64,000 bases of DNA from Domibacillus epiphyticus (GCF_001975785.1 NZ_MSFI01000020.1:1-64000), one strand, 5' to 3'; positions 11,597-22,329 are shown, counted from the first letter of the stretch. Notes: a model not told the origin generated them from the letters alone. A program made the numbers and translations.

Positions 11597-11672
11597 TATT
11601 CTATTTATTTAGGAAATGAAAATCAAGCAATTGGCTACTATAGATAAAGTTAATCGGAAAGAGGTGAAATGG

Positions 11673-13058
11673 ATGGAATTTGATACAATAGCCGCGATTT
11701 CAACGCCGCCTGGTGAAGGAGCGATTGCGATCGTTCGTTTAAGCGGCGATGCGGCAATCGAGATTGCCGATAGAGTGTTTCGGGCTCCTGGGGAAAAAAC
11801 GTTGTCCACAGCAGCGAGCCATACAATTCATTACGGACACTTAATTGATCCATCCACAAACCGGGTGGCGGAAGAAGTAATGGCATCCGTAATGAAAGGA
11901 CCGAAAACTTTTACACGTGAGGATGTTGTAGAAATTAACTGCCACGGCGGGATTACAGCGGTAAACCGTGTGCTGCAGATTGTCTTAAATGAAGGAGCGC
12001 GTCTTGCTGAACCGGGAGAATTCACAAAACGTGCTTTTTTAAACGGACGAATAGATTTGTCGCAGGCAGAAGCCGTCATGGACTTAATTCGAGCAAAGAC
12101 AGACAAGGCGATGAACGTAGCGCTCAATCAAGTGGAAGGGCGGTTGTCTAAACTCATTCGAACGTTGCGTCAGGAGATTTTAGAAACACTTGCGCAGGTA
12201 GAAGTGAATATTGACTATCCGGAATATGATGATGTCGAAGAAATGACACATCGAGTGCTTTTAGAAAAATCCCAGTTTGTGCAATCTGAAATTGACAGAC
12301 TGCTTCGGACAGCCGAACAGGGCAAGATTTTACGTGAGGGATTGTCGACTGTCATTGTCGGCCGGCCGAACGTCGGAAAATCATCTCTTTTAAACGCACT
12401 CGTCCAAGAAAATAAAGCGATCGTCACGGATATTCCCGGAACGACACGTGATGTGATTGAAGAATATGTAAATGTACGCGGCGTGCCGCTTCGTCTTGTC
12501 GATACAGCAGGCATCCGCGAGACAGAAGACATAGTTGAGCGAATTGGTGTGGAACGATCAAGAAAAGTTTTGAAAGAAGCAGATTTAATTCTACTTGTGT
12601 TAAACTATTCGGATGAACTGACAGAAGAAGATGAAAACTTATTTAAAGCAGTTTCTGGCATGGATGTCATTGTGATTGTAAATAAAACGGATTTACCGCC
12701 GAAAATTAATATGAATCGTGTTAGGGAGTTAACAAAAGACGGCAAACTTGTTACAACATCGCTTTTAGAAGAACAGGGGATTGATGAACTCGAAGAAGCA
12801 GTTGCATCGCTCTTTTTTTCAGGAGCTGTTGGCGCACAAGATATGACATATGTGTCAAACTCGCGGCATATTGCGCTCTTAAATCAAGCGAACCGGTCTA
12901 TTACCGATGCTATTAATGGTGTAGAAGCCGGTGTGCCGATTGATATAGTACAGATTGATTTGACAAGAACGTGGGAGCTGCTCGGTGAAATTATCGGGGA
13001 AAGTGTCCATGAAAGTTTGATTGACCAGCTGTTTTCACAATTTTGCCTCGGGAAATAA
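11673..13058 (+). CDS. mnmE: tRNA uridine-5-carboxymethylaminomethyl modification GTPase MnmE
   Basis: With MnmG it modifies U34 of tRNAs reading split codon boxes. 461 residues from the ATG at 11673 (GAGGTGA upstream). N-terminal formyl-THF-binding domain, central helical domain split by a Ras-like G domain ([32 protein letters not shown]), and the essential C-terminal Cys in FCLGK. Upstream in-frame codons 11616-11672 lack homology. Followed by mnmG after 21 bases. Confidence 0.97.
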   Translation: MEFDTIAAISTPPGEGAIAIVRLSGDAAIEIADRVFRAPGEKTLSTAASHTIHYGHLIDPSTNRVAEEVMASVMKGPKTFTREDVVEINCHGGITAVNRVLQIVLNEGARLAEPGEFTKRAFLNGRIDLSQAEAVMDLIRAKTDKAMNVALNQVEGRLSKLIRTLRQEILETLAQVEVNIDYPEYDDVEEMTHRVLLEKSQFVQSEIDRLLRTAEQGKILREGLSTVIVGRPNVGKSSLLNALVQENKAIVTDIPGTTRDVIEEYVNVRGVPLRLVDTAGIRETEDIVERIGVERSRKVLKEADLILLVLNYSDELTEEDENLFKAVSGMDVIVIVNKTDLPPKINMNRVRELTKDGKLVTTSLLEEQGIDELEEAVASLFFSGAVGAQDMTYVSNSRHIALLNQANRSITDAINGVEAGVPIDIVQIDLTRTWELLGEIIGESVHESLIDQLFSQFCLGK

Positions 13059-13079
13059 TAAAGGAAAGGAAGTCAGTAC

Positions 13080-14972
13080 ATGAATTATTATGATGCAGGC
13101 GAATTTGATGTAGTCGTCATTGGTGCAGGACATGCAGGGGTTGAAGCGGGTCTTGCTTCTGCACGCGTGGGTGCTAAAACGTTAATGATTACGATTAACC
13201 TGGACATGATTGCCTATATGCCATGTAACCCGTCTGTTGGTGGACCGGCAAAAGGAATAGTCGTCCGGGAAATTGACGCTCTCGGCGGCGAAATGGCTAA
13301 GAATATTGATAAAACACACATCCAAATGCGGATGTTGAATACAGGAAAAGGTCCAGCTGTACGTGCGCTGCGTGCGCAAGCGGATAAAGTATTGTATCAA
13401 CAGGAAATGAAGAAAACCATTGAAAACGAACCGAATTTGACGCTTATTCAAGGAATGGCGGAACGTTTAATTATCGAAGATGGGGAATGCAGGGGTATTA
13501 TTACGCAAACAGGCGCAATGTACCGCTCCAAAGCGGTCATCATTACGAGCGGAACGTTTCTGCGTGGGGAAATTATCCTTGGCGATTTGAAATACTCAAG
13601 TGGACCGAATAACCAGCAGCCATCTTTAAAATTGTCCGAGCATCTTGAAGAGCTCGGCTTGGAGCTTGTGCGCTTTAAAACAGGTACACCACCGCGTGTA
13701 AACGCCCGGACAATTGATTATTCGAAAACAGAAATTCAACCTGGGGATGATGTCCCGAGGGCGTTCAGCTATGAAACAGAAGATTACATTACGGACCAGC
13801 TTCCGTGCTGGCTCACGTATACGAACGAAGAAACACATAATATTATCGGTGAGAATTTGCATCGTTCTCCGATGTATTCCGGCGTGATTAAAGGGCGCGG
13901 ACCACGCTACTGTCCTTCAATAGAAGACAAAGTTGTCCGTTTCAACGACAAACCGCGCCATCAAATTTTTCTTGAACCAGAAGGCCGGAATACAGAAGAA
14001 GTATACGTGCAGGGATTCTCGACAAGCTTACCGGAAGATGTGCAGTATCGCATGCTTCGAACAATTCCAGGTCTTGAAAAAGCCCAGCTGATGCGTGCTG
14101 GTTATGCGATTGAATATGATGCAGTGGTTCCTACGCAGCTGTGGCCGACACTTGAAACAAAACGAGCAAAAAATTTATATACAGCAGGTCAAATTAACGG
14201 TACGTCCGGTTATGAAGAAGCAGCTGGACAGGGTCTCATGGCAGGTATTAATGCTGCATGCCGCGTTCTTGGCAAGGAAGAAGTTGTCTTAAGCCGTTCT
14301 GATGCTTACATCGGTGTCATGATCGATGACCTTGTGACGAAAGGAACGAGCGAGCCATACCGCCTGTTAACATCCCGTGCTGAATACCGCCTTCTTTTGC
14401 GTCATGATAATGCGGATCTTCGCTTAACAGAAATCGGTTATCGTCTTGGCACTATTTCTGAAGAGCGCTATGCGAAATTTACAGCGAAAAAAGCGGCGAT
14501 TGCCGAAGAAATCGATCGTTTAAAAGTAACGATCATTAAGCCGGATGAAAAAACACAGGCAGTCATCCGTGAAGCAGGCGGAAGTGAATTGAAAGACGGG
14601 ATTCGCGGTGCGGAGCTTTTACGCCGTCCTGAAATGACATACGAAGACATTAAAAAACTTATTCCGGCTGATATCGAGTTGAGTGAAGAAGTTGAAGAGC
14701 AGGTTGAAATCCAAATTAAATACGAAGGCTATATTGAAAAATCGCTTCAGCAAGTGGATCGCATGAAAAAGATGGAGAATAAAAAAATACCGGCTGACAT
14801 TGATTACGACGCGATTAGCGGCATTGCGAATGAAGCACGGACAAATTTAAAAGAAGTGCGTCCGCTTTCGATTGCCCAGGCATCCCGTATTTCCGGCGTC
14901 AATCCAGCCGACATTTCCATTTTGCTTGTCTATATCGAACAGGGCCGTGTTGCACGGACTGGAAGTGAATAA
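13080..14972 (+). CDS. mnmG: tRNA modification enzyme MnmG (GidA)
   Basis: FAD-dependent partner of MnmE. 630 residues; dinucleotide-binding motif [14 protein letters not shown] at the N-terminus, catalytic-region motif [14 protein letters not shown], and the GidA signature [18 protein letters not shown]. The C-terminal helical domain binds MnmE. Lies in the mnmE-mnmG-rsmG-noc cluster; rsmG starts 11 bases after its stop. Confidence 0.98.
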   Translation: MNYYDAGEFDVVVIGAGHAGVEAGLASARVGAKTLMITINLDMIAYMPCNPSVGGPAKGIVVREIDALGGEMAKNIDKTHIQMRMLNTGKGPAVRALRAQADKVLYQQEMKKTIENEPNLTLIQGMAERLIIEDGECRGIITQTGAMYRSKAVIITSGTFLRGEIILGDLKYSSGPNNQQPSLKLSEHLEELGLELVRFKTGTPPRVNARTIDYSKTEIQPGDDVPRAFSYETEDYITDQLPCWLTYTNEETHNIIGENLHRSPMYSGVIKGRGPRYCPSIEDKVVRFNDKPRHQIFLEPEGRNTEEVYVQGFSTSLPEDVQYRMLRTIPGLEKAQLMRAGYAIEYDAVVPTQLWPTLETKRAKNLYTAGQINGTSGYEEAAGQGLMAGINAACRVLGKEEVVLSRSDAYIGVMIDDLVTKGTSEPYRLLTSRAEYRLLLRHDNADLRLTEIGYRLGTISEERYAKFTAKKAAIAEEIDRLKVTIIKPDEKTQAVIREAGGSELKDGIRGAELLRRPEMTYEDIKKLIPADIELSEEVEEQVEIQIKYEGYIEKSLQQVDRMKKMENKKIPADIDYDAISGIANEARTNLKEVRPLSIAQASRISGVNPADISILLVYIEQGRVARTGSE

Positions 14973-14983
14973 GGAAGGTCTAT

Positions 14984-15700
14984 ATGAAAATCGATCAATT
15001 TCAATCACAGCTTGCTGAAAAAGGGATCACTCTCTCAGAAGAGCAAATGAAGCAATTTCAACGGTATTATGAGGTGCTTGTCGAATGGAATGAAAAAATG
15101 AATTTAACGGCGATTACCGATCAGGAAGATGTGTACGTAAAACATTTCTTTGATTCATTGACTGCTGCGATGCATACCGATTTAACGAAGCCGTTCCGCA
15201 TCTGTGATATCGGAGCAGGTGCCGGTTTTCCCAGCATTCCGCTGAAAATCGCTTTCCCACAGCTTGACGTAACAATTATTGACTCGCTCAATAAACGAAT
15301 TACGTTTTTGAATCATCTTGCTTCTGAATTGAAGCTTAAAAACGTTCATTTTGTACATGGACGGGCAGAAGAAATGGGACAAAAATCTGAGCATCGCGGT
15401 CAGTATGATATTGTCACAGCCCGAGCCGTTGCCCGTATGTCCGTCTTATCTGAGCTATGCCTGCCTTTTGTCAAAACAGGCGGGAAATTTGTTGCCATGA
15501 AAGCGGCCAGTGCAGCTGAAGAAATGGAAGCGGCAGCGAAAGCCATTAACGTACTGGGCGGAAAAACGGAGAACATCTTTTCATTCCGTCTTCCTGTTGA
15601 AGACAGTGAGAGGACAATTATTGTGGTTCGAAAAGAAAAAGAAACGCCAAAAAAATACCCGCGCAAACCGGGAACACCAAATAAAACACCAATTGAATGA
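14984..15700 (+). CDS. rsmG: 16S rRNA (guanine-527-N7)-methyltransferase RsmG
   Basis: Methylates G527 in the 16S 530 loop using SAM. 238 residues with the Rossmann SAM motif [20 protein letters not shown] and the conserved [29 protein letters not shown] lies just before the ATG at 14984. Loss of this enzyme is known to give low-level streptomycin resistance. Operonic with mnmG. Confidence 0.96.
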   Translation: MKIDQFQSQLAEKGITLSEEQMKQFQRYYEVLVEWNEKMNLTAITDQEDVYVKHFFDSLTAAMHTDLTKPFRICDIGAGAGFPSIPLKIAFPQLDVTIIDSLNKRITFLNHLASELKLKNVHFVHGRAEEMGQKSEHRGQYDIVTARAVARMSVLSELCLPFVKTGGKFVAMKAASAAEEMEAAAKAINVLGGKTENIFSFRLPVEDSERTIIVVRKEKETPKKYPRKPGTPNKTPIE

Positions 15701-15767
15701 TGATAGCAGGAACAAGGCGCCTCATGGCGAATACTATCAGGTGGAGAATAGAGAAGGTGGTGTAGTC

Positions 15768-16613
15768 ATGAAGCGTCCTTTTTCCCGTTTGTTCGGAGGG
15801 AAAAGTGAACAGTCATCCGATGTCGCAATCATGATGCAGGCAGATGAAGTAAAAGAACTTCCCGTAGAAAGCATTCAGCCAAACCGGTATCAGCCTCGTA
15901 TTGTTTTTCATGAGGAGAAAATTCAAGAGCTGGCCTCAACGATTGCTGTCCATGGCATTATTCAGCCGATTGTCGTACGACAAATAGAAGACCGGTATGA
16001 AATTATAGCCGGTGAAAGAAGATTTAGAGCGGCGTTAAGTCTCGGACACTCTGTTGTTCCGGTGATCATTCGCTCGTTCTCAGATGAGCAGACGGCATCC
16101 GCAGCTTTAATTGAAAATGTACAGAGGGAAGAACTATCGCCGATCGAAGAAGCAATTGCATACAAAAAACTGCTCGATTTAAATGAGATGACACAGCAGT
16201 CACTCGCTGCAATGGTTGGAAAAAGCCAGTCGTTCATCGCAAATAAGCTTCGGCTGCTAAAATTGCCGGAAGATGTGCAGCAGGCAGTGGCTGAAAAGCA
16301 TATTACAGAACGTCATGCACGTGCGCTTTTACCGCTGAAAAAGCCGGACTTACAAAGCGAACTGCTTCAAATCATGATCGAAAAGCAGCTGAATGTAAAA
16401 CAGACAGAAGACCGTGTTGTAAAAATGCTTGAAAAAGAGCAGCCAAAGCCGCGCAAAAAAGCATTCAGCCGGGACATCCGTATTGCGGTGAATACAATTC
16501 GTCAATCACTGTCACTCGTACAGGAAAGCGGGATTCACGTGGAGCAGATAGAAGAAGAAAGCGATGACTTTTACCGGATTACCATTCAAATACCGAAAAA
16601 ACCGCAACAATGA
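15768..16613 (+). CDS. noc: nucleoid occlusion protein Noc
   Basis: ParB-family CTPase that binds dispersed Noc sites, attaches to the membrane and blocks septum formation over the nucleoid. 281 residues from the ATG at 15768 (GAAGGTGG upstream). A basic amphipathic N-terminus ([12 protein letters not shown]) fits the membrane-targeting helix; then the ParB N-domain ([36 protein letters not shown]) and helix-turn-helix ([21 protein letters not shown]). Distinguished from parB by position after rsmG and by this N-terminus. Followed by a terminator. Confidence 0.94.
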   Translation: MKRPFSRLFGGKSEQSSDVAIMMQADEVKELPVESIQPNRYQPRIVFHEEKIQELASTIAVHGIIQPIVVRQIEDRYEIIAGERRFRAALSLGHSVVPVIIRSFSDEQTASAALIENVQREELSPIEEAIAYKKLLDLNEMTQQSLAAMVGKSQSFIANKLRLLKLPEDVQQAVAEKHITERHARALLPLKKPDLQSELLQIMIEKQLNVKQTEDRVVKMLEKEQPKPRKKAFSRDIRIAVNTIRQSLSLVQESGIHVEQIEEESDDFYRITIQIPKKPQQ

Positions 16614-16618
16614 AAAAC

Positions 16619-16664
16619 GAAAAGCCGTTTTTGCTCAACTGAGTCGAAAAACGGCTTTTTTTCT
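16619..16664 (+). terminator. noc terminator
   Basis: AAAGCCGTTTTT / AAAAACGGCTTT arms around a 14-base loop, ending in a T run. It separates the mnmE-noc unit from parA. Confidence 0.85.
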
Positions 16665-16744
16665 TATGAAAAAAAGCAAAAAAACGTTTATTTTGTTAAA
16701 ATAAGAAACAGACAACACCGACAGAAGAAAGCAGGTGGTTTCCA

Positions 16745-17506
16745 ATGGGACAAGTAATAGCGATCGCCAATCAAAAAGGCGGCGTAGGCAAAACAACAAC
16801 ATCCGTTAACCTCGGGGCTTCTCTAGCCTCGCTTCAAAAAAAAGTCTTGCTTCTTGATATCGATCCACAGGGGAATGCAACAAGTGGTGCGGGCATTGAA
16901 AAAAGCAGCGTGGAACAATGTATTTACGACGTTCTTGTAGATGATGTGGAACTGTCGGAAGTAATTAAAAAGACAACGGCAGAAGGGATGTACGCAGCGC
17001 CAGCAACAATCGCGCTTGCAGGAGCAGAAATTGAGCTCGTATCTGCCATTTCGCGCGAACTTCGCCTTAAAAAAGCGATTGAACCGCTCCGTGAAAGGTA
17101 TGATTACATCATCATTGACTGTCCGCCGTCGCTCGGGCTATTAACGATTAACGCATTAACGGCAGCCGATTCCGTAATAATCCCTGTTCAATGTGAGTAT
17201 TATGCGCTTGAAGGATTGAATCAGCTCTTAAACACAGTGAACCTTGTTCAAAAACACTTAAACAAAGATTTATATATTGAAGGTGTACTATTGACGATGT
17301 TTGATGCGAGAACGAATTTAAGTATTCAAGTGGTAGAAGAAGTGAAAAAGTATTTTCGCGATAAAGTATATCAAACGGTCATTCCACGAAATGTAAGGCT
17401 TAGTGAGGCACCAAGTCACGGAAAACCGATACTGCTTTACGATGTTCGTTCGCGTGGTGCAGAAGTGTATCTAGACTTTGCAAAAGAGGTGGCTGCACAT
17501 GGCTAA
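16745..17506 (+). CDS. parA: chromosome partitioning ATPase ParA (Soj)
   Basis: Deviant Walker-type ATPase that moves with ParB-parS complexes and in Bacilli also controls DnaA activity. 253 residues; Walker [18 protein letters not shown] begins at residue 10, Walker A' [14 protein letters not shown], Walker [14 protein letters not shown]. Its last codons overlap the parB start by 8 bases, so the pair is translationally coupled. Confidence 0.97.
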   Translation: MGQVIAIANQKGGVGKTTTSVNLGASLASLQKKVLLLDIDPQGNATSGAGIEKSSVEQCIYDVLVDDVELSEVIKKTTAEGMYAAPATIALAGAEIELVSAISRELRLKKAIEPLRERYDYIIIDCPPSLGLLTINALTAADSVIIPVQCEYYALEGLNQLLNTVNLVQKHLNKDLYIEGVLLTMFDARTNLSIQVVEEVKKYFRDKVYQTVIPRNVRLSEAPSHGKPILLYDVRSRGAEVYLDFAKEVAAHG

Positions 17507-18356
17507 AGGACTAGGCAAAGGGCTGGATGCGCTTTTTAAAGATTTAGGAACAGATAAGGATCATAATAGCAGCGTTCAAGACATTTCTGTTAAAGACATC
17601 CGCCCAAATCCGCACCAGCCCCGTAAAATTTTTAATGAGGAAGCAATTGACGAATTAAAGCAATCTATTCAATCTCATGGCATTTTACAGCCGATTGTGC
17701 TTCGCAAAAGCATAAAAGGGTATGAAATTGTTGCCGGCGAACGCCGCTTCCGTGCAGCAAAAGCAGCGGGACTGAAAGAAGTCCCAGCCATCGTAAAAGA
17801 GTTAACAGAAGAGCAGATGATGGAACTGGCACTTCTTGAAAACTTGCAGCGTGAAGATTTGACAGTGATGGAAGAAGCGGCGGCCTATCAGCTAATTCTT
17901 GATAAGTTAAGGATTACACAGGCAGACCTCGCCGCAAGGATTGGAAAAAGCCGTCCGCACATCGCTAACTATGTTCGTCTGCTTGGTCTTCCAGCTGAAA
18001 TTCAAGGGTTTATCGCAGAAGGGAAGCTGTCAATGGGGCATGCACGTGCGCTTCTTGGAGTAAAACTAGAAAAACAGCAAAGTGAAGCGGCTAAAAAAGC
18101 TGTCAATGAAGGCTGGACCGTTCGTCAGATGGAAGACTGGATCCGCAAACTGAACAAAAAAGTTTCACGTGAAACAAAACCGGTAAAAAGAGATGTTTTT
18201 ATCCTTGATCGGGAAGAGGCATTAAGGGCCCGGTTTGGCACCCCTGTACAAATTCGCCAGTCGAAAAGCGGGAAAAAAGGCAAAATAGAAATTGAGTATA
18301 TGTCCGCTGATGATTTAAATCGTATTCTTGAATTGTTGGATCAAGAAACAAAGTAA
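17499..18356 (+). CDS. parB: chromosome partitioning protein ParB (Spo0J)
   Basis: CTP-dependent clamp that loads at parS and recruits SMC. 285 residues from the ATG at 17499 inside the end of par[16 protein letters not shown], ParB N-domain ([38 protein letters not shown]), helix-turn-helix ([24 protein letters not shown]) and C-terminal dimerisation domain. A parS-like site lies within the gene, as in B. subtilis spo0J. Confidence 0.97.
   Translation: MAKGLGKGLDALFKDLGTDKDHNSSVQDISVKDIRPNPHQPRKIFNEEAIDELKQSIQSHGILQPIVLRKSIKGYEIVAGERRFRAAKAAGLKEVPAIVKELTEEQMMELALLENLQREDLTVMEEAAAYQLILDKLRITQADLAARIGKSRPHIANYVRLLGLPAEIQGFIAEGKLSMGHARALLGVKLEKQQSEAAKKAVNEGWTVRQMEDWIRKLNKKVSRETKPVKRDVFILDREEALRARFGTPVQIRQSKSGKKGKIEIEYMSADDLNRILELLDQETK
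18161..18176. other. parS: parS site inside parB
   Basis: AGTTTCACGTGAAACA: 15 of 16 bases match the parS consensus TGTTTCACGTGAAACA. It is in the coding sequence near the 3' end of parB, where B. subtilis also has a parS. Confidence 0.85.
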
Positions 18357-18380
18357 TGAGATACTCGCCAGATTAAGCTG

Positions 18381-18427
18381 GAAAAAACACGAAAAGACAG
18401 CAAATATCTGGCTTTTCGTGTTTTTTT
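18381..18427 (+). terminator. parB terminator
   Basis: AAAAAACACGAAAAG / CTTTTCGTGTTTTTT, 15-base arms with a 15-base loop and a T-rich end. Likely bidirectional, as a minus-strand ORF ends shortly after. Confidence 0.85.
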
Positions 18428-18452
18428 ACACTGTATTCACTCCGCTGTTTTT

Positions 18453-18707
18453 TTAAAATATATGGTCAGTCAGTTCATTATGAGACAGCCGGTAATACCC
18501 TTTATTTGAAAAAGAAATGGAGCTTGGCACGTATACTTTATAATTCGGGTTCGCCAAATTTTCTTCTACTCTATGCTTTTCATCCATTTCAAGAACCATT
18601 TGAGGATTGTATTCTTTTGTCTCAGCAAAACTTGAAACGTTTTTTACCAAAACAGCAGCCTCCTTTTTATTCATTTCATTAACCTTACACAAGATGATTT
18701 TGCCCAT
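18453..18707 (-). CDS. hypothetical protein, 84 residues
   Basis: No family recognised. The frame starts at an ATG (18707) with GAGGT 5-6 bases upstream and stops next to the parB terminator. The protein is mixed in charge, without signal peptide or membrane segment (MNKKEAAVLVKNVSSFAETKEY... SISFSNKGYYRL). It is head-on to replication between parB and mscS, where relatives have no conserved gene, so it may be a lineage-specific gene or a chance frame. Confidence 0.4.
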   Translation of the reverse strand: MGKIILCKVNEMNKKEAAVLVKNVSSFAETKEYNPQMVLEMDEKHRVEENLANPNYKVYVPSSISFSNKGYYRLSHNELTDHIF

Positions 18708-18890
18708 TTACCTCAGAGTTATACTTACTCCTAGAAAGGACCTGTGGCTAAACTTGCCGGGCAGGTGAAGGAAACGTGAAGGATCTTTTGAAGAAAGCTG
18801 GGGGAGGAACTTCATAATCACCTCACTGTAAATGTTGGTGGTTTCCTGATAAAATGGTGACGTCTCAGGAAACAGCAAGGAGGGTTTCTT

Positions 18891-19805
18891 TTGGAAGAAC
18901 AATCATTAACTACGTATCAGCGCGCCCTTGAAAAGTTATGGGCGAAATTTACAAATGAAGAGACATGGCTGGCGTTTGGTGAAGGGTCGATTAAAATTAT
19001 TTTAACCATTTTCGCCGCCATGTTAATCGTGAAAGTGGGTAAAATTGCAATTCGCAATTTTTTTGCGATTCGCTCGAAAGCACCGCTCACTTTTTCGGAA
19101 CGGCGTGAAAATACGCTTTTAAAATTGATTGAAAATGTTCTCGCATACGTCGTGTACTTTGTTGCGCTTATTAATATTCTGGCTGTACTATCCTTTGATG
19201 TAAAAGGGTTGATCGCTGGTGCCGGTGTACTCGGTTTAGCCATTGGTTTTGGTGCTCAAAACCTCGTCCGTGACGTGATAACTGGATTTTTTATCATTTT
19301 TGAAGATCAATTTTCCGTTGGTGATTTCGTACGGATAGGTCAATTTGAAGGGACCGTTGAAGAAATTGGACTGCGTACGACAAAAATTAAACAGTGGACC
19401 GGTGAACTGCATATTTTACCGAATGGGAGTATTGTTGAGGTAACAAATTTCTCCTTGCATAATAGTGTTGCAGTAGTGGACGTTGGTATTGCCTATGAAG
19501 AAAATATTTCTGAAGCAGAGCGGATTATTAATGAATTACTGGCAACACTTCAAGATAAATATCCAGAGATTGTTCAAACACCGAAGCTGCTGGGCATTCA
19601 AATGCTGGCCGCATCCGATGTGACGCTGCGTATTACGGCAGAAACGACACCGATGAATCATTGGTATGTTGCACGAATGATGAGAAAAGAAATTAAAGAT
19701 TGTCTAGATGAACATGGTATTGAAATTCCGTATCCGCGCATGGTGATGTATTCTAAAACAGAAGAATCAGGAGCAGAAAAGCGGAAAAATGGGGGAACAG
19801 CGTGA
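18891..19805 (+). CDS. small-conductance mechanosensitive channel, MscS family
   Basis: Releases solutes at hypo-osmotic shock. 304 residues from a TTG at 18891 with AAGGAGGG well placed. Three hydrophobic segments (about 40-60, 82-103, 106-135); the last is the pore helix, Gly/Ala-rich GLIAGAGVLGLAIGFGAQNLV, then the beta domain motif DQFSVGDFVRIGQFEGTVEEIGLRTTKI and the C-terminal alpha/beta cage. Resembles B. subtilis YkuT, and the parB-mscS-DUF951-ychF order is common in Bacilli. Overlaps the next gene at the stop. Confidence 0.93.
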   Translation: MEEQSLTTYQRALEKLWAKFTNEETWLAFGEGSIKIILTIFAAMLIVKVGKIAIRNFFAIRSKAPLTFSERRENTLLKLIENVLAYVVYFVALINILAVLSFDVKGLIAGAGVLGLAIGFGAQNLVRDVITGFFIIFEDQFSVGDFVRIGQFEGTVEEIGLRTTKIKQWTGELHILPNGSIVEVTNFSLHNSVAVVDVGIAYEENISEAERIINELLATLQDKYPEIVQTPKLLGIQMLAASDVTLRITAETTPMNHWYVARMMRKEIKDCLDEHGIEIPYPRMVMYSKTEESGAEKRKNGGTA

Positions 19806-20002
19806 TGGAAGAAAAACAATTTGAATTAAATGATGTTGTTGAAATGAAAAAACCCCACCCATGCGGCGCGAATCGATGGAGAATCATTCGGCTTGGCATG
19901 GATATTCGCATTAAATGTGAAGGCTGCGGCCACAGCGTAATGCTGCCACGACGTGAATTTTCGAAAAAAATGAAAAAAGTAATTGAACAGAGCGGCGAAT
20001 AA
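19805..20002 (+). CDS. DUF951 family protein
   Basis: 65-residue protein (ATG at 19805, sharing its A with the mscS TGA; an alternative GTG lies one codon earlier). Matches the DUF951 pattern: DVVEMKKPHPCGANRWRIIR..., a CEGCGHSVMLPRREF stretch and KK near the end. The Cys pairs (one in HPCG, two in CEGC) could bind a metal. Function unknown; conserved before ychF in Firmicutes. Confidence 0.93.
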   Translation: MEEKQFELNDVVEMKKPHPCGANRWRIIRLGMDIRIKCEGCGHSVMLPRREFSKKMKKVIEQSGE

Positions 20003-20020
20003 GCCGCTCTTTCTTTTTTT
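19989..20020 (+). terminator. terminator overlapping the DUF951 stop codon
   Basis: AGAGCGGC / GCCGCTCT with the stop codon in the loop, followed by a T-rich run; ends the mscS-DUF951 unit. Confidence 0.88.
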
Positions 20021-20127
20021 ACGGACACACAATGGATACATGGGTTAGTAATGGGCTCATAAACCAATTGCGCCGGAAGGAAAAAAGACCCCGTCTAATG
20101 CTTGTTCCTCTTGCGCATGATCTGAAA

Positions 20128-20156
20128 TTGCCTTTTTCTGATTCAGTCCATATAAT
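20128..20156 (+). promoter_or_regulatory. ychF promoter
   Basis: TTGCCT (20128-20133), 17-base spacer, TATAAT (20151-20156). It predicts a start near 20163 and so a leader of about 160 bases before ychF. Confidence 0.75.
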
Positions 20157-20183
20157 GGGGAAAGGTTGAAAAATATTGTCCGT

Positions 20184-20301
20184 GGGCCCTTAGGAAGCCA
20201 GTTAAGAAGGCGCTGGAAATTTATCCTTTGATCCTAGGGTTACAGGAAGTGGGTCACAAAGGCGTTGCGGCAGCATGACGTGAATGCAGCCTTTGATCCT
20301 T
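20184..20301 (+). ncRNA. ychF leader with two tandem copies of an unrecognised RNA motif
   Basis: Two successive units share the landmarks AGGAAG...GTNA.AAAGGCG...CCTTTGATCCT (unit A 20184-20239, unit B about 20240-20301). In unit A, CCCT.AGGA pairs with TCCTAGGG, CCAG with CTGG, and the loop AAGG can pair with CCTT. In unit B, CAAAGG pairs with CCTTTG. A third copy precedes rpsF. I do not recognise a known riboswitch or ribosomal-protein leader with certainty. Confidence 0.55.
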
Positions 20302-20324
20302 TAAAATGATAAGGAGTGAACAAT

Positions 20325-21425
20325 ATGGCATTAACAGCAGGTATTGTGGGGCTTCCGAACGTCGGAAAATCCACATTATTTAACGCAATTACGAAAGCAG
20401 GAGCAGAATCGGCCAACTATCCGTTTTGTACAATCGATCCAAACGTGGGCATCGTGGAAGTGCCGGATGAACGTCTTGTGAAATTAACAGAATTGGTCTC
20501 GCCGAAAAAAACAATTCCAACAGCCTTTGAGTTTACCGATATTGCCGGCATTGTAAAAGGGGCAAGCAAAGGAGAAGGACTCGGCAACAAATTTTTATCA
20601 CACATTCGTGAAGTAGATGCAATCTGCCAGGTTGTCCGCTGTTTTGATGATGAAAATATTACACACGTATCCGGAAAAGTGGATCCGATTGATGATATCG
20701 AGGTCATTAACCTGGAATTGATTCTTGCGGACCTGGAATCAGTGGATAAACGTTTAGCTCGTGTGGCGAAACTTGCAAAACAAAAGGATAAAGAAGCGGC
20801 AGCGGAACATGATGTACTTGTCATTGTGAAAGAAGCGCTTGAATCGGACAAGCCGGCCCGCTCTATTGAATTTACGGAAGAGCAGCAAAAAATCGTGAAA
20901 CAATTACACTTGCTTACGGCAAAACCGATGCTGTATGTGGCGAACGTAAGTGAAGAAGAAATTGCGGATCCATCAGGCAATGAGCACGTCCAAAAAGTGC
21001 GCGACTATGCATCAGGTGAAGGCTCAGAAGTCATTGTCATCAGTGCAAAAGTGGAAGAAGAAATTGCCGAACTTGATGACGATGAAAAGGCAATGTTCTT
21101 AGAAGAGCTTGGCATTTCACAATCCGGTCTTGATCAATTAATTAAAGCCGCGTATTCATTGCTCGGACTTGCAACATATTTTACGGCAGGTGTGCAGGAA
21201 GTACGTGCGTGGACATTCCGCCAGGGAATGAAAGCGCCGCAATGTGCGGGGATCATTCATACCGACTTTGAGCGCGGCTTCATCCGTGCCGAAACAGTTT
21301 CTTATGATGACTTGGTATCAAACGGCTCAATGAATGCCGCCAAAGAAGCGGGTAAAGTACGTCTGGAAGGAAAAGAATACGTCATGAAGGATGGCGACGT
21401 CGTTCATTTCCGTTTTAACGTTTAA
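20325..21425 (+). CDS. ychF: redox-regulated ATPase YchF (Obg-like)
   Basis: Translation-associated P-loop NTPase of the OLA1/YchF group. 366 residues from ATG 20325 with AAGGAGTG upstream. G1 GLPNVGKST is near the N-terminus, switch FTDIAGIVKGASKGEGLGN follows, and NKxD is replaced by NVSE, which explains ATP rather than GTP preference in the family. A coiled-coil arm is in the middle and a TGS domain ends the protein. Has an unusually long structured leader. Confidence 0.97.
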   Translation: MALTAGIVGLPNVGKSTLFNAITKAGAESANYPFCTIDPNVGIVEVPDERLVKLTELVSPKKTIPTAFEFTDIAGIVKGASKGEGLGNKFLSHIREVDAICQVVRCFDDENITHVSGKVDPIDDIEVINLELILADLESVDKRLARVAKLAKQKDKEAAAEHDVLVIVKEALESDKPARSIEFTEEQQKIVKQLHLLTAKPMLYVANVSEEEIADPSGNEHVQKVRDYASGEGSEVIVISAKVEEEIAELDDDEKAMFLEELGISQSGLDQLIKAAYSLLGLATYFTAGVQEVRAWTFRQGMKAPQCAGIIHTDFERGFIRAETVSYDDLVSNGSMNAAKEAGKVRLEGKEYVMKDGDVVHFRFNV

Positions 21426-21532
21426 ATGGTTCTCTTGCGGCCCGCACTGAAAATACGCTGATTCACTTAGCATAGGTAATCATTACCAGATAGCGCCCGC
21501 AGCCGGAAAACAAATTATTGAGCATTAAATAG

Positions 21533-21564
21533 CTCCACCGGATTAATTTTTCGGTGGAGTTTTT
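21533..21564 (+). terminator. ychF terminator
   Basis: CTCCACCG / CGGTGGAG arms with a T run, between ychF and the next gene. Confidence 0.85.
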
Positions 21565-21582
21565 CGTTATAGGGGTGATTTT

Positions 21583-22329
21583 TTGAAAGATATAGGCTAT
21601 GCGGCCTTGATTGCTGCTTTTTTATTTATGACTGTGCCGCTCTGGCTTTCACATAAACAACGGCTTGGAATATCAAAAGACATCATTGTGGCGTCAATCC
21701 GCTCTTTTGTGCAATTAATGGCGATCGGCTATATTATTACATTTGTATTTTCATTAAAATCCCCTGTTGTCTTCACTCTGCTTATTCTGTTTATGATCAT
21801 CGTCGCAGCGAGAACCTGTGCAAAGCGGGGAGGCGAATTCCAACATTCATTTTTGATTGCTTTTTTAGCGATTGTAACGGCTGAAATGGTTTCTGTCCTC
21901 ATATGGGTATCATTCGAAATAGTTGTGTATGAAGCGCAATATATTTTGCCAATGAGCGGGATGATTATCGGCAGCTCAATGGTCGCGGTCAGCTTAACAT
22001 TCGACCGTTTAAAGCGGGAATTTGATTTGACGAAAGAGTTGATTATGGGAAAACTCGCGCTCGGTGCAACGAATCGGCAGGCATCGCAAGACTTGATTGA
22101 GACAACGGTGAAAGCGGCATTGATTCCAAATGTGGAAGCGATGAAAACAATTGGTCTCGTTCAATTGCCAGGCATGATGACCGGGGCAATCATAGCCGGT
22201 GCTTCCCCCGTCATTGCGGTTAAATACCAGCTTGTTATTTTATTAACCGCGTTCGGAAATGCGGCTATTACCTCAATTATGGTCAGTAATATGACATATC
22301 CAGCTTTTTTTAAACAAAGAATGTTTTAA
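21583..22329 (+). CDS. FetB/YbbM-type ABC transporter permease (UPF0014)
   Basis: 248-residue polytopic membrane protein with about seven hydrophobic segments; the family signature is SVALTFDRLKRE-like here (SMVAVSLTFDRLKREFDL), plus LALGATNRQASQ and VQLPGMMTGAIIAGASP. The E. coli homologue FetB works with ATPase FetA in iron homeostasis. TTG start at 21583 with AGGGGTGA upstream. No ATPase partner gene is adjacent, so the partner must be encoded elsewhere or the function differs. Confidence 0.88.
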   Translation: MKDIGYAALIAAFLFMTVPLWLSHKQRLGISKDIIVASIRSFVQLMAIGYIITFVFSLKSPVVFTLLILFMIIVAARTCAKRGGEFQHSFLIAFLAIVTAEMVSVLIWVSFEIVVYEAQYILPMSGMIIGSSMVAVSLTFDRLKREFDLTKELIMGKLALGATNRQASQDLIETTVKAALIPNVEAMKTIGLVQLPGMMTGAIIAGASPVIAVKYQLVILLTAFGNAAITSIMVSNMTYPAFFKQRMF

